NCBI RefSeq assembly: GCF_011808225.1
Contig: NZ_SOYS01000007.1
Span: forward strand, 171,080-235,079
Source of the DNA: Cedecea colo
GTDB taxonomy: Bacteria > Pseudomonadota > Gammaproteobacteria > Enterobacterales > Enterobacteriaceae
Direction: 5' to 3'
Length of the DNA stretch: 64,000 nucleotides
In this document: piece after piece, positions 26,734-34,757 of the stretch
Position numbering within the stretch: position 1 is the first letter of the stretch
Layout: each line of letters begins with the position of its first letter
Translations under genes and position numbers: made by a program
The notes under the pieces: model-generated
Told to the model about the DNA's origin: nothing
Databases searched by the model: none
The model's input: the letters and a program-made list of their open reading frames with translations, nothing else

Positions 26734-28020
26734 ATGAAAATCTCTCTCTTCAAAAGCCTTTATTTTCAGGTGCTGACCGCAATTGCCATAGGTATTTTGC
26801 TTGGGCACTTTTACCCGGAACTGGGCGCACAGATGAAACCGCTTGGCGATGCCTTCGTTAAGCTTATTAAAATGATCATCGCGCCCGTTATCTTCTGTAC
26901 CGTGGTGACCGGTATTGCGGGTATGGAAAGCATGAAAGCCGTAGGGCGTACCGGTGCGGTAGCGCTGCTCTACTTCGAAGTGGTCAGCACCATCGCGCTG
27001 ATTATCGGCCTGGTGGTGGTTAACGTGCTGCAACCGGGCGCCGGGATGAACGTTGATCCGGCGACGCTTGATGCCAAAGCCGTGGCTATGTATGCCGAAC
27101 AGGCGCAGCAGCAGGGCGTGGTGGCATTTCTGTTAGATGTGATCCCCGGCAGCGTGATTGGCGCCTTTGCCAGCGGTAACATTTTGCAGGTGCTGATGTT
27201 TGCGGTGCTTTTTGGCTTTGCGCTGCATCGCCTGGGCCATAAGGGCCAGTTGATTTTTAACGTTATCGAAAGCTTCTCGCAGGTCATTTTCGGCATCATC
27301 AATATGATCATGCGCCTGGCGCCGATCGGTGCTTTCGGGGCGATGGCGTTTACCATCGGCAAATACGGCGTCGGCTCGCTGGTGCAGCTCGGTCAGCTCA
27401 TTATCTGCTTCTATATTACCTGCATCCTGTTTGTGGTGGTGGTGTTGGGTACCATCGCCCGCTTTACCGGCTTTAACATCTTTAAGTTTATCCGCTATAT
27501 CAGCGAAGAGCTGCTGATCGTGCTGGGCACGTCGTCCTCCGAGTCCGCGCTGCCGCGTATGCTCGACAAAATGGAGAAGCTTGGCTGCCGCAAATCGGTC
27601 GTGGGGCTGGTTATCCCGACGGGCTATTCCTTTAACCTGGACGGGACGTCGATCTACCTGACGATGGCGGCGGTGTTTATCGCCCAGGCGACCAACAGCC
27701 ACATGGATATCTTCCATCAAATTACGCTGCTGGTGGTGCTGCTGCTCTCTTCCAAAGGGGCGGCGGGCGTGACGGGAAGCGGGTTTATCGTCCTCGCAGC
27801 GACCCTCTCCGCCGTGGGGCATTTACCGGTGGCGGGCCTGGCGCTGATTCTCGGCATCGACCGTTTTATGTCTGAAGCGCGTGCGCTGACTAACCTGGTC
27901 GGTAACGGCGTGGCGACGATTGTCGTGGCGAAATGGGTTAAGCAGTTGGATGAAAAGCAGCTTAAAGAAACGCTTAGTAATAAACATTCCGCCAAAAAAG
28001 TGACCGAAGTCTCTCCTTAA
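26734..28020 (+). CDS. dctA: C4-dicarboxylate:cation symporter DctA
   Basis: Aerobic uptake transporter for succinate, fumarate, malate and related C4-dicarboxylates, in the inner membrane. The 428 residues belong to the DAACS (GltT) family, with eight helices and two re-entrant loops. Signatures are the serine-rich [12 protein letters not shown] and [13 protein letters not shown]. The start is ATG 26734, with AAGGA 6 bases upstream, giving [20 protein letters not shown]. In E. coli dctA is controlled by DcuSR and CRP; no convincing CRP box could be picked out here. Confidence 0.96.
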   Translation: MKISLFKSLYFQVLTAIAIGILLGHFYPELGAQMKPLGDAFVKLIKMIIAPVIFCTVVTGIAGMESMKAVGRTGAVALLYFEVVSTIALIIGLVVVNVLQPGAGMNVDPATLDAKAVAMYAEQAQQQGVVAFLLDVIPGSVIGAFASGNILQVLMFAVLFGFALHRLGHKGQLIFNVIESFSQVIFGIINMIMRLAPIGAFGAMAFTIGKYGVGSLVQLGQLIICFYITCILFVVVVLGTIARFTGFNIFKFIRYISEELLIVLGTSSSESALPRMLDKMEKLGCRKSVVGLVIPTGYSFNLDGTSIYLTMAAVFIAQATNSHMDIFHQITLLVVLLLSSKGAAGVTGSGFIVLAATLSAVGHLPVAGLALILGIDRFMSEARALTNLVGNGVATIVVAKWVKQLDEKQLKETLSNKHSAKKVTEVSP

Positions 28021-28031
28021 TCCCCCCAATT

Positions 28032-28060
28032 ACCCGCAGCGACTTGCCCTCGCTGCGGGT
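28032..28060. terminator. Hairpin after dctA
   Basis: ACCCGCAGCGA-CTTGCCC-TCGCTGCGGGT is a perfect 11-bp stem, 11 bases after the dctA stop. No T-run follows directly. Confidence 0.6.
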
Positions 28061-28235
28061 GGCTGCGCATAATTACCCCTCATTACGGTAGCTGCTGGCT
28101 ATTTTTTTATTTTTACGTGACGTTTTCGCACAAATGCGGTCAAACGGAATGGTGAAACGTCACCAACGTCGGCTTGTCAGGTAAGTCTGCGCCGTCGTTA
28201 TACTTTTTAACCAGGAATGTTTCTCAGGGGTTCAC

Positions 28236-29717
28236 ATGCAGGGCACCAAAATTCGACTCTTAGCTGGCGGATTGCTGTTGGTCGCCGCCGCCGGTAATGT
28301 GCAGGCAGAAACGCTACAGCCCGACCCGGCATGGCAGGAAGGCCAGCTTGCAAACGGTTTTCAGTGGCAGGTTCTTGCTACGCCGCAACGCCCCAGCGAC
28401 CGTATAGAAGTTCGTCTGTTGGTCAAAACCGGCTCCTTAACTGAGAGCACCCAGCAGAGCGGCTACAGCCACTTTTTACCACGCCTGGCACTGACGCAAC
28501 ACGGCAGTCTGCAACCTTTGCAGGCTCGTTCTTTGTGGCAACAGAGTGTGGACCCAGCGCGTCCCCTGCCGCCAGCTATCGTCTCTTATGACTTCACGCT
28601 GTTTAATCTCAGCCTGCCGAATAACCGCAACGATTTGCTCAAAGAAGCGCTGACGTTTCTGGCAGACAGCAGCGGCAATATGGCGGTGAGCCCTGAAACC
28701 GTAGATACCGCTTTGCAAACGCAGGACATGGTCGCTACCTGGCCGATGGATACCCAGGATAGCTGGTGGCGCTATCGTCTGAAAGGCTCTACGCTGCTGG
28801 GCCACGATCCTGCCGAAGATTTAAAACAGCCGGTCGATGCCGCCCAGCTCAACGACTTCTACAAAAAATGGTATACCCCGGACGCCATGACCCTCATCGT
28901 GGTCGGAAACGTGGACAACCGCAGCGTTGCTGAACAGATCAATAAAATCTTTGGCGGACTGAAGGGCAAACGCGAAACGCCAGTCCCGGTGCCAACGCTT
29001 TCCCCGCTGAAGCCTGAGCCGGTCAGCCTGATGACCGGAAGCGTGCGTCACGATCGCCTGTCGCTGATGTGGGACAATCCGTGGCAGCCAATTCGTGATT
29101 CCGCAACGCTGCTGCGTTACTGGCGTGCCGACCTTGCTCGTGAGGCGCTGTTCTGGCACGTGCAGCAGAACCTCAGTAAAGGAAATGCCAAAGATCTCAA
29201 TCTGAGCTTTGACTGCCGCGTGCTTTATCAGCGTGCGCAGTGCGGCATCAACCTGGAAACGCCTAACGATAAGCTTAATGGCAATCTGGCAGCCGTAGGG
29301 CGCGAGCTGGTGCGCGTGCGGGATAAGGGGTTGTCGCAGGAAGAGTTTGACGCGCTGATTGCGCAGAAGAACATGGAGCTGACGAAACTGTTTGCCACCT
29401 ACGCCCGCACCGATACCGATGTGCTGATTAGCCAGCGCATGCGTTCGCTGCAAAATCAGGTCGTGGATATCGCGCCGGAGCAGTATCAGAAGCTGCGCCA
29501 GAATTTCCTCCATAGCCTGACGCTTACGATGCTTAACCAGGACCTGCGTCAGCAACTGTCGCAGGATATGTCGCTGGTGCTGCTGCAGCCGCAAGGTGAG
29601 GCGGAGTTTAATATGAAGGAGCTGCAGGCGACGTGGGAGAAAGTCATGATGCCTCCACATGCGCAGCCGCTGACGGATAACCCTAAGCAGGATGTATCGG
29701 ATATTCCGCCCGCGTAG
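28236..29717 (+). CDS. yhjJ: M16 peptidase-family protein YhjJ, catalytic motif lost
   Basis: A periplasmic protein of the M16 (insulinase/pitrilysin) family, 493 residues, with signal peptide IRLLAGGLLLVAAAGNVQA. Two M16-type halves are visible, including the second-half core WYTPDAMTLIVVGNV. The zinc motif HxxEH is replaced by HFLPR (residues 79-83), so the usual metal-binding and catalytic residues are missing. It is therefore probably not an active metalloprotease; a binding or chaperone-like role is possible but unknown. The position between dctA and kdgK matches E. coli. Confidence 0.9.
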   Translation: MQGTKIRLLAGGLLLVAAAGNVQAETLQPDPAWQEGQLANGFQWQVLATPQRPSDRIEVRLLVKTGSLTESTQQSGYSHFLPRLALTQHGSLQPLQARSLWQQSVDPARPLPPAIVSYDFTLFNLSLPNNRNDLLKEALTFLADSSGNMAVSPETVDTALQTQDMVATWPMDTQDSWWRYRLKGSTLLGHDPAEDLKQPVDAAQLNDFYKKWYTPDAMTLIVVGNVDNRSVAEQINKIFGGLKGKRETPVPVPTLSPLKPEPVSLMTGSVRHDRLSLMWDNPWQPIRDSATLLRYWRADLAREALFWHVQQNLSKGNAKDLNLSFDCRVLYQRAQCGINLETPNDKLNGNLAAVGRELVRVRDKGLSQEEFDALIAQKNMELTKLFATYARTDTDVLISQRMRSLQNQVVDIAPEQYQKLRQNFLHSLTLTMLNQDLRQQLSQDMSLVLLQPQGEAEFNMKELQATWEKVMMPPHAQPLTDNPKQDVSDIPPA

Positions 29718-29722
29718 CGATC

Positions 29723-29868
29723 TTTACCCTCTCCCTGCAAGAGAGAAGGGTAAAGAGAGCGTCCTTCTCCCTTGCGAAGGAAGAGGGAAGAAAAAAGCGT
29801 TCTCTTTCCTTTATAAGGGAGAGGGTGAAAGAAAATACCCTCTTCCCTTTAAAAGGCGGAGGGAATGA
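29723..29868. repeat. Cluster of four imperfect hairpin repeats
   Basis: The whole gap between convergent yhjJ and kdgK is made of CCCTCTCCC-type inverted repeats. One is TTTACCCTCTCCC paired with AGAGAAGGGTAAA (29723-29754). Further stems follow around CCTTCTCCCTTGCGAAGGAAGA, TTCTCTTTCC...GAGAGGGTGAAAGAA and CCCTCTTCCC...GGCGGAGGG. The family also occurs at 7801 and 36311. They probably act as transcription or mRNA-end barriers in both directions. Confidence 0.7.
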
Positions 29869-29872
29869 CGTA

Positions 29873-30805
29873 TTAAGCTGGCATCGCCGCTTCGGGAATA
29901 ATAGCCCCACGATACTGGATCACGGTGCTCGCCGTTAAGTGCCCGCGTTTTGCTGCCGCTTCGGCGTCCCCGCCGGTAAGCCGCACGGCCAGATACCCGG
30001 CGCTGAATGAATCTCCGGCCGCGGTTGTATCAATCACTTTTTCTTTCGGTAATTTTATGGCAGGCACTTCCAGGAGCGGTTCGCCCTGAATGGCAACCAG
30101 GCAAGACTCTGCGCCGCGTTTAATCACCACTTCGCGCACGCCTGCTGCCTGAGTGCGGGTAATGACTTCTTCCGCCGGTTTCTCGCCCCACAGTAGATCC
30201 TCATCATCCAGCGTCAGGAAGGCGATATCTGTATAGCTCAGCATCTGCTGATAAACCTTCTGCGTCTCTTCCTGGCTCGACCACAGGCGCGGGCGATAGT
30301 TATTGTCGAAAATTACCTTGCAGCCGTTAGCGCGCGCTTTGCCCAGCAGCGCCATTAATTTTTCCCGGCTGGCCGGATTAAGAATGGCAAGGCTAATACC
30401 GCTCAGATAGAGATAGTCGAATTGCGCCAGTTCAGCGCAGATCGCGTCGGCCTGCTCGCTTTCCAGCCAGAAACGGGCTGCCGCTTCGTTACGCCAGTAA
30501 TAGAAGGTGCGTTCGCCGCTGGCATCCGTTTCGATGTAATACAGACCAGGCAGACGGTGTTCCAGACGCTGGGTGAACGTGGTGCGCACGTTCTCTTTTT
30601 GCCACGCATCCAGCATCTGCTGGCTGAAGTTATCTTCTCCCAGCGCGGTAACGTAGTGAACTTCAAGGTCGTTTTCCGCAACCTGACGGGCAATATAGAC
30701 AGAGGTATTAAGGGTGTCGCCGCCAAAGCCGCGGTTAACTTCCGCACCTTTTTGCGACAGTTCAATCATACATTCGCCGATAACGGCAATTTTCCGGGTT
30801 GGCAT
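29873..30805 (-). CDS. kdgK: 2-keto-3-deoxygluconate kinase KdgK
   Basis: Cytosolic PfkB-family kinase that phosphorylates 2-dehydro-3-deoxygluconate to KDPG, feeding hexuronate catabolism into the Entner-Doudoroff pathway. The 310 residues begin with KIAVIGECMIELSQKG and carry the family signature DTTAAGDSFSAGYLA near residue 268, with the catalytic Asp. The ATG is at 30805. It is convergent with yhjJ and divergent from pdeH, as in E. coli. Confidence 0.94.
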   Translation of the reverse strand: MPTRKIAVIGECMIELSQKGAEVNRGFGGDTLNTSVYIARQVAENDLEVHYVTALGEDNFSQQMLDAWQKENVRTTFTQRLEHRLPGLYYIETDASGERTFYYWRNEAAARFWLESEQADAICAELAQFDYLYLSGISLAILNPASREKLMALLGKARANGCKVIFDNNYRPRLWSSQEETQKVYQQMLSYTDIAFLTLDDEDLLWGEKPAEEVITRTQAAGVREVVIKRGAESCLVAIQGEPLLEVPAIKLPKEKVIDTTAAGDSFSAGYLAVRLTGGDAEAAAKRGHLTASTVIQYRGAIIPEAAMPA

Positions 30806-30963
30806 AAGTTAATACCTGTGTAAGTGGGATGACGAATAGTGTGAGGCGTGCCCAAAAATGAGTCAACCGATTTAAAACGGCGTTTCGGAAAAACAAGAGC
30901 CGTGCCAGCTTGTTGATGAGGATATGGAAATTTACGCAGACCGCTTTGCGCTGATGATGAACA

Positions 30964-30990
30964 TAAAGTTATCAATCGTAACGCCGATAA
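30964..30990 (+). promoter_or_regulatory. FliA (sigma-28) promoter of pdeH
   Basis: TAAA (30964-30967), exactly 15 bases, then GCCGATAA (30983-30990): a perfect match to the flagellar sigma-28 consensus, 47 bases before the pdeH ATG. E. coli pdeH (yhjH) is known to be FliA-dependent. Confidence 0.92.
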
Positions 30991-31037
30991 CCTTTCGACG
31001 GGCCATCTGAGTTATCAAGTCAAACAGGACATGCAGG

Positions 31038-31811
31038 ATGAAGTTGAAGCAGATCACTCACCGGCTTAATACGGCTGAAGCGAGTGTCGAAAGTTTGCAG
31101 GAAAGGCGGTTTTGGTTACAGTGCGAGCGGCACTATACCTTTCAGCCAATTTATAAAATTGACGGGACGTTGATGGCAGTGGAGCTGCTGACCGTTGTGA
31201 CACATCCGAGTGAGAAAGAGGTCCGTATTCCTCCGGATCGTTATTTTTTGTCTATTTCTACACGTAGCCGATTAAATGTAATTGAAGAACAGTTGCAGCT
31301 GCTGGAAACGTGGCAATCCACTTTCCTTGAGCACGGTATTCTTGCCTCGGTAAACGTCGATGGTCCTACGCTGATGGCGATGAAACATCACCAGCCGATT
31401 CTGGCGTTTATCGATAAGCTTCCCTGGGTGCGTTTCGAACTGGTAGAACACATTACTCAACCGCAGGCAGCGACGCTTGCTCGTATGCAGGAGTTCGGCC
31501 CGCTGTGGCTTGATGACTTCGGCACCGGTATGGCGAATTTCTCAGCGCTTAGCGAAGTGCGATACGACTACATCAAAGTGGCGCGCGATCTGTTTATCAT
31601 GCTGCGTAAAAGCGATGAAGGCCGCAATTTATTTACTATGTTGCTGCAATTGATGAACCGCTATTGCAAGGGCGTGATTGTCGAAGGAATTGAAACGTTA
31701 GATGAATGGCGTGATGTTCAGGCCTCACCGGCCTTTGCCGCCCAGGGCTATTATCTGTCCCGTCCCGTTCCGTTTGAAAATCTGAAAAACGTACTGATTC
31801 GCCTTCCCTGA
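31038..31811 (+). CDS. pdeH: c-di-GMP phosphodiesterase PdeH
   Basis: A stand-alone EAL-domain enzyme (257 residues, cytosolic) that degrades c-di-GMP and thereby relieves YcgR braking of the flagellar motor. Conserved elements are QPIYKIDGTLMAVELLTVV (EAL reads ELL), VNVDGPTL, LWLDDFGTGMANF, YIKVARDLF and VIVEGIET, so the catalytic set is complete. AGGA lies 8 bases before the ATG. A perfect FliA promoter lies upstream, which places it in the flagellar regulon and suggests the organism is motile. Confidence 0.95.
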   Translation: MKLKQITHRLNTAEASVESLQERRFWLQCERHYTFQPIYKIDGTLMAVELLTVVTHPSEKEVRIPPDRYFLSISTRSRLNVIEEQLQLLETWQSTFLEHGILASVNVDGPTLMAMKHHQPILAFIDKLPWVRFELVEHITQPQAATLARMQEFGPLWLDDFGTGMANFSALSEVRYDYIKVARDLFIMLRKSDEGRNLFTMLLQLMNRYCKGVIVEGIETLDEWRDVQASPAFAAQGYYLSRPVPFENLKNVLIRLP

Positions 31812-31875
31812 TGCCGTTTTGGCTACCCTAAACTATCTTTAGTTAAGGTAGGCCACGTCGGGAAGAGGGAAAGGC

Positions 31876-33942
31876 ATGTCAAAAACCGGTAAAATTATCA
31901 GTGCAATAGTCGGAATTTTATTGTTGTTGGTGGTGATAGCTATCATCGTGATTGCTACGTTTGACTGGAATCGACTCAAACCGACCATCAACCAAAAAGT
32001 CTCGACGGAACTTAACCGTCCCTTTGCCATACGCGGTGATTTGGGCGTGGTCTGGGAGCGTAATAAAGAAGAAACCGGCTGGCGAAGCTGGGTGCCCTGG
32101 CCCCATGTTCATGCTGAAGATATTATCCTCGGAAATCCCCCTGATATTCCTGAAGTGACTATGGTGCACCTGCCGCGTGTGGATGCCACCCTTGCGCCTT
32201 TGGCACTGCTCACCAAAACCGTTTATATCCCGTGGATCAAGCTTGTAAAACCCGATGCGCGGCTGATTCGCCTGTCCGAAAAAAATAATAACTGGACGTT
32301 TAATCTGGCAGGTGACGAAAACAAAGACCAGAAACAGGCGCCGTCTGCGTGGTCGTTCCGCATGGATAATATTCTGTTTGATAAAGGCCGCGTTTCCGTT
32401 GATGACAAGGTGTCGAAAGCGGACATGGTGATCATCGTCGATCCGCTCGGTAAGCCGCTGCCGTTTAATGAAGTTTCGGGTAAAAAGCCAACCGGAAAAG
32501 ACGCCGCAAAAGCGGGCGATTACGTGTTTGGTTTGAAGGTGGACGGACGCTATAACGGCGAGCCGATTGAAGGCACCGGTAAAATCGGCGGCGTGCTGGC
32601 GTTGCGTAGCGAAGGTGACACGGCCTTCCCTGTCCAGGCGGATGTCCATTCCGGCAACTCTCGCGTTGCGCTAATCGGCACCGTTAACGACCCGATGAAA
32701 ATGGGCGGCGTCGATCTGCAACTGAAGTTCTCCGGCGATTCGCTGGGTAATCTCTACGATCTGACCGGCGTGCTGTTGCCGGATACGCCGCCGTTTGAAA
32801 CCGACGGGCACCTGCTGGCGAAAATCGATACTGAAAAAGGCTCGGTTTACCGCTATCAGAACTTTAACGGCCGTATCGGCGACAGCGATATTCACGGCTC
32901 GCTGACGTACTCCCAGGGCAAGCCGCGTCCGAAGCTTGAAGGTGAACTGGAATCCAGACAGCTACGGCTGGCGGATTTAGGCCCGCTGATCGGCGTGGAT
33001 TCCGGTAAAGGCGCGCAGCAGAGCAAAAAAGCCGAAGAGAAAAAAGGCGAAAAGACGGTTCAGCCTGCCGATAAAGTGCTGCCCTATGACCGCTTTGAAA
33101 CGGACAAATGGGACGTGATGGATGCGGACGTGCGCTTTAAAGGCAAGCGTATCGAACACAGCGGTACGCTGCCGCTTAGCGATCTCAACACCCATATCAT
33201 CCTCAACAATGCCGATCTGCGCCTGGATCCGCTCAAATTCGGTATGGCAGGCGGCACCATCGACGCCAATATCCACCTCGAAGGCGACAAAAAACCGATG
33301 CAGGGGCGGGCGGAAATTCAGGCGCGCCGCCTACAGTTAAAACAGTTAATGCCAAAAGTTGAGACGATGCAGAAAACGCTTGGCGAACTGAACGGCGATG
33401 CGGACATTCGCGGGCGCGGTAACTCGGTGGCAGCGCTGCTTGGCAGCAGCGACGGTAACCTCAAGCTGCTGATGAACGACGGGTTAATCAGTCGTAACCT
33501 GATGGAGATCGTTGGCCTCAACGTAGGCAACTATATCGTCGGGCAAATCTTTGGCGATGACGAAGTGCGGATTAACTGCGCCGCTGCGAACCTGGATTTA
33601 CGCGGCGGGATAGCTACGCCACGCATCTTCGCGTTTGATACTGAAAACGCTCTGATTAACGTAACGGGCACCACCAATTTCGCCAACGAGCGGCTCGATT
33701 TAACCATCAACCCGGAAAGCAAAGGGATTCGTATTATTACCCTGCGCTCGCCGCTCTATGTACGCGGCACGTTTAAAAACCCGGATGCTGGCGTGAAAGC
33801 CGGGCCGCTGATTGCCCGTGGTGCAGTAGCCGCCGCGCTGGCAACGCTGGTCACGCCTGCCGCCGCGCTGTTGGCGTTAATCTCGCCGTCTGAGGGCAAC
33901 GATAATCAGTGCCGGAACATCCTGGGGCAGATGAAGAAATAA
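31876..33942 (+). CDS. yhjG: AsmA-family protein YhjG
   Basis: A 688-residue AsmA-like protein: one N-terminal membrane helix (IISAIVGILLLLVVIAIIVI), a large beta-rich periplasmic body and a conserved C-terminal AsmA block (ADIRGRGNSVAALLGSSDG, LDLTINPESKG). Relatives such as YhdP, TamB and YdbH act as bridge-like phospholipid carriers between the membranes; the specific role of YhjG is not established. A lysine/glutamate-rich insert near residues 375-395 is likely a loop. Position between pdeH and yhjE is as in E. coli, apart from the ccdAB insertion that follows. Confidence 0.92.
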   Translation: MSKTGKIISAIVGILLLLVVIAIIVIATFDWNRLKPTINQKVSTELNRPFAIRGDLGVVWERNKEETGWRSWVPWPHVHAEDIILGNPPDIPEVTMVHLPRVDATLAPLALLTKTVYIPWIKLVKPDARLIRLSEKNNNWTFNLAGDENKDQKQAPSAWSFRMDNILFDKGRVSVDDKVSKADMVIIVDPLGKPLPFNEVSGKKPTGKDAAKAGDYVFGLKVDGRYNGEPIEGTGKIGGVLALRSEGDTAFPVQADVHSGNSRVALIGTVNDPMKMGGVDLQLKFSGDSLGNLYDLTGVLLPDTPPFETDGHLLAKIDTEKGSVYRYQNFNGRIGDSDIHGSLTYSQGKPRPKLEGELESRQLRLADLGPLIGVDSGKGAQQSKKAEEKKGEKTVQPADKVLPYDRFETDKWDVMDADVRFKGKRIEHSGTLPLSDLNTHIILNNADLRLDPLKFGMAGGTIDANIHLEGDKKPMQGRAEIQARRLQLKQLMPKVETMQKTLGELNGDADIRGRGNSVAALLGSSDGNLKLLMNDGLISRNLMEIVGLNVGNYIVGQIFGDDEVRINCAAANLDLRGGIATPRIFAFDTENALINVTGTTNFANERLDLTINPESKGIRIITLRSPLYVRGTFKNPDAGVKAGPLIARGAVAAALATLVTPAAALLALISPSEGNDNQCRNILGQMKK

Positions 33943-33944
33943 AA

Positions 33945-34010
33945 TTGCTCAAAGTATGACCCCGCTTATATAGTGCTAAAAGCACGTGTGTGCAGCACGT
34001 GCTTTTAGCA
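33945..34010 (+). promoter_or_regulatory. Promoter and 15-bp palindromic operator of ccdAB
   Basis: TTGCTC (33945-33950) and TATATA (33967-33972, spacer 16) or TATAGT (33969-33974, spacer 18) make a candidate promoter. TGCTAAAAGCACGTG (33974-33988) and CACGTGCTTTTAGCA (33996-34010) form a perfect 15-bp inverted repeat around 7 bases. It overlaps the expected transcription start and is a probable CcdA/CcdAB binding site. It could also fold as an RNA hairpin in the leader. Confidence 0.75.
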
Positions 34011-34022
34011 AGAGGTAATACA

Positions 34023-34262
34023 ATGAGTGCCGCAATCAAAAGCCGAAAACGAACCGTAAGTGTCACCATAGACGATGAGCTTTACGCGCGCGCGCGCGCG
34101 CATGGTCTTAATTTGTCGCAGCGCCTGAGCGTTGTTATTGCTCAGGACCTTGAGGAAATCGAACGTCAGCAGTGGAAGCAGCGTAACCGTGAGGGACTGC
34201 TGGAACTCAATCGCATCACGGAGCAGTGTGGAAACTTTGCTGATGAACATCGGAAGTTCTGA
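34023..34262 (+). CDS. ccdA: CcdA-like antitoxin
   Basis: A 79-residue antitoxin of a type II module. The N-terminal ribbon-helix-helix region (KRTVSVTIDDELYARARAHG) is followed by LSQRLSVVIAQDLEEIERQQW and a C-terminal acidic tail ending NFADEHRKF, like CcdA of plasmid F. The ATG at 34023 follows AAGAGGTAATACA; an in-frame GTG at 33990 lies inside the operator palindrome and is unlikely. A run of seven CG dinucleotides (34085-34099) encodes the YARARAH segment. It is separated from ccdB by 2 bases. Confidence 0.88.
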   Translation: MSAAIKSRKRTVSVTIDDELYARARAHGLNLSQRLSVVIAQDLEEIERQQWKQRNREGLLELNRITEQCGNFADEHRKF

Positions 34263-34264
34263 TC

Positions 34265-34573
34265 GTGCAATATTATATTTACCGCAACGGCAGTGCTAAC
34301 AAGCGCTACTCTTATCTTATTGACGTACAAAGTGACCTGGTTGATTTACTCACTACAAGAATAGTCATTCCTTTGCTGCATTCCTCCTGTGCTCAGGCAA
34401 AACTGCCCGAACGGATTTGCCCTGTTGTGGAAGTTGAAGGCGAGCGTTTCATCGTAATGACCCATGAAATGGCCAGTGTCGATAAGGCTATCCTTCGGGA
34501 AGAAGCAGGAAGCGCGATGCCCTGGCGGGCAGAGATTAAGGGCGCAATGGATTTTATTTTTGATGGTTTTTGA
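34265..34573 (+). CDS. ccdB: CcdB-like DNA gyrase toxin
   Basis: A 102-residue toxin of the CcdB family, whose plasmid-F member traps DNA gyrase on cleaved DNA. Family segments are the N-terminal YYIYRNG, the strand YSYLIDVQSDLVD, RIVIPLL, and a C-terminal helix (IKGAMDFIFDGF) that corresponds to the gyrase-contacting end of CcdB. The final residues differ from the WGI of F CcdB, as is common for chromosomal copies, so gyrase poisoning is likely but not certain. The module is inserted between yhjG and yhjE and is absent from this place in E. coli K-12. Confidence 0.88.
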   Translation: MQYYIYRNGSANKRYSYLIDVQSDLVDLLTTRIVIPLLHSSCAQAKLPERICPVVEVEGERFIVMTHEMASVDKAILREEAGSAMPWRAEIKGAMDFIFDGF

Positions 34574-34579
34574 AATAAC

Positions 34580-34600
34580 AGCGCGGCTTTAAACCGCGCT
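34580..34600. repeat. 21-bp repeat, copy 1 (ccdB side)
   Basis: AGCGCGG-CTTTAAA-CCGCGCT, a 7-bp inverted repeat, lies 7 bases after the ccdB stop. An identical copy is at 34729-34749, next to the yhjE stop. Confidence 0.7.
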
Positions 34601-34683
34601 CGGAACATTGGCAAAGTTTATCGTTTTTAAAGTACGTTAATTTGGATTAGTAAAAGCAGAGGATTATGTTTGCTGACCTACCT

Positions 34684-34717
34684 CAAACAGCCGAAAACCA
34701 CGTTTTTCGGCTGTTTG
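34684..34717. terminator. Bidirectional terminator between ccdB and yhjE
   Basis: AAACAGCCGAAAA-CCACG-TTTTTCGGCTGTTT pairs over 13 or more positions, with A-rich and T-rich ends on both strands. It suits termination of ccdAB on the plus strand and yhjE on the minus strand. Confidence 0.8.
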
Positions 34718-34728
34718 TCATCAATCTG

Positions 34729-34749
34729 AGCGCGGCTTTAAACCGCGCT
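34729..34749. repeat. 21-bp repeat, copy 2 (yhjE side)
   Basis: Identical to the copy at 34580-34600, in the same orientation, 149 bases further on and 8 bases before the yhjE stop. The two copies flank the bidirectional terminator. Confidence 0.7.
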
Positions 34750-34757
34750 GTTTTGTA

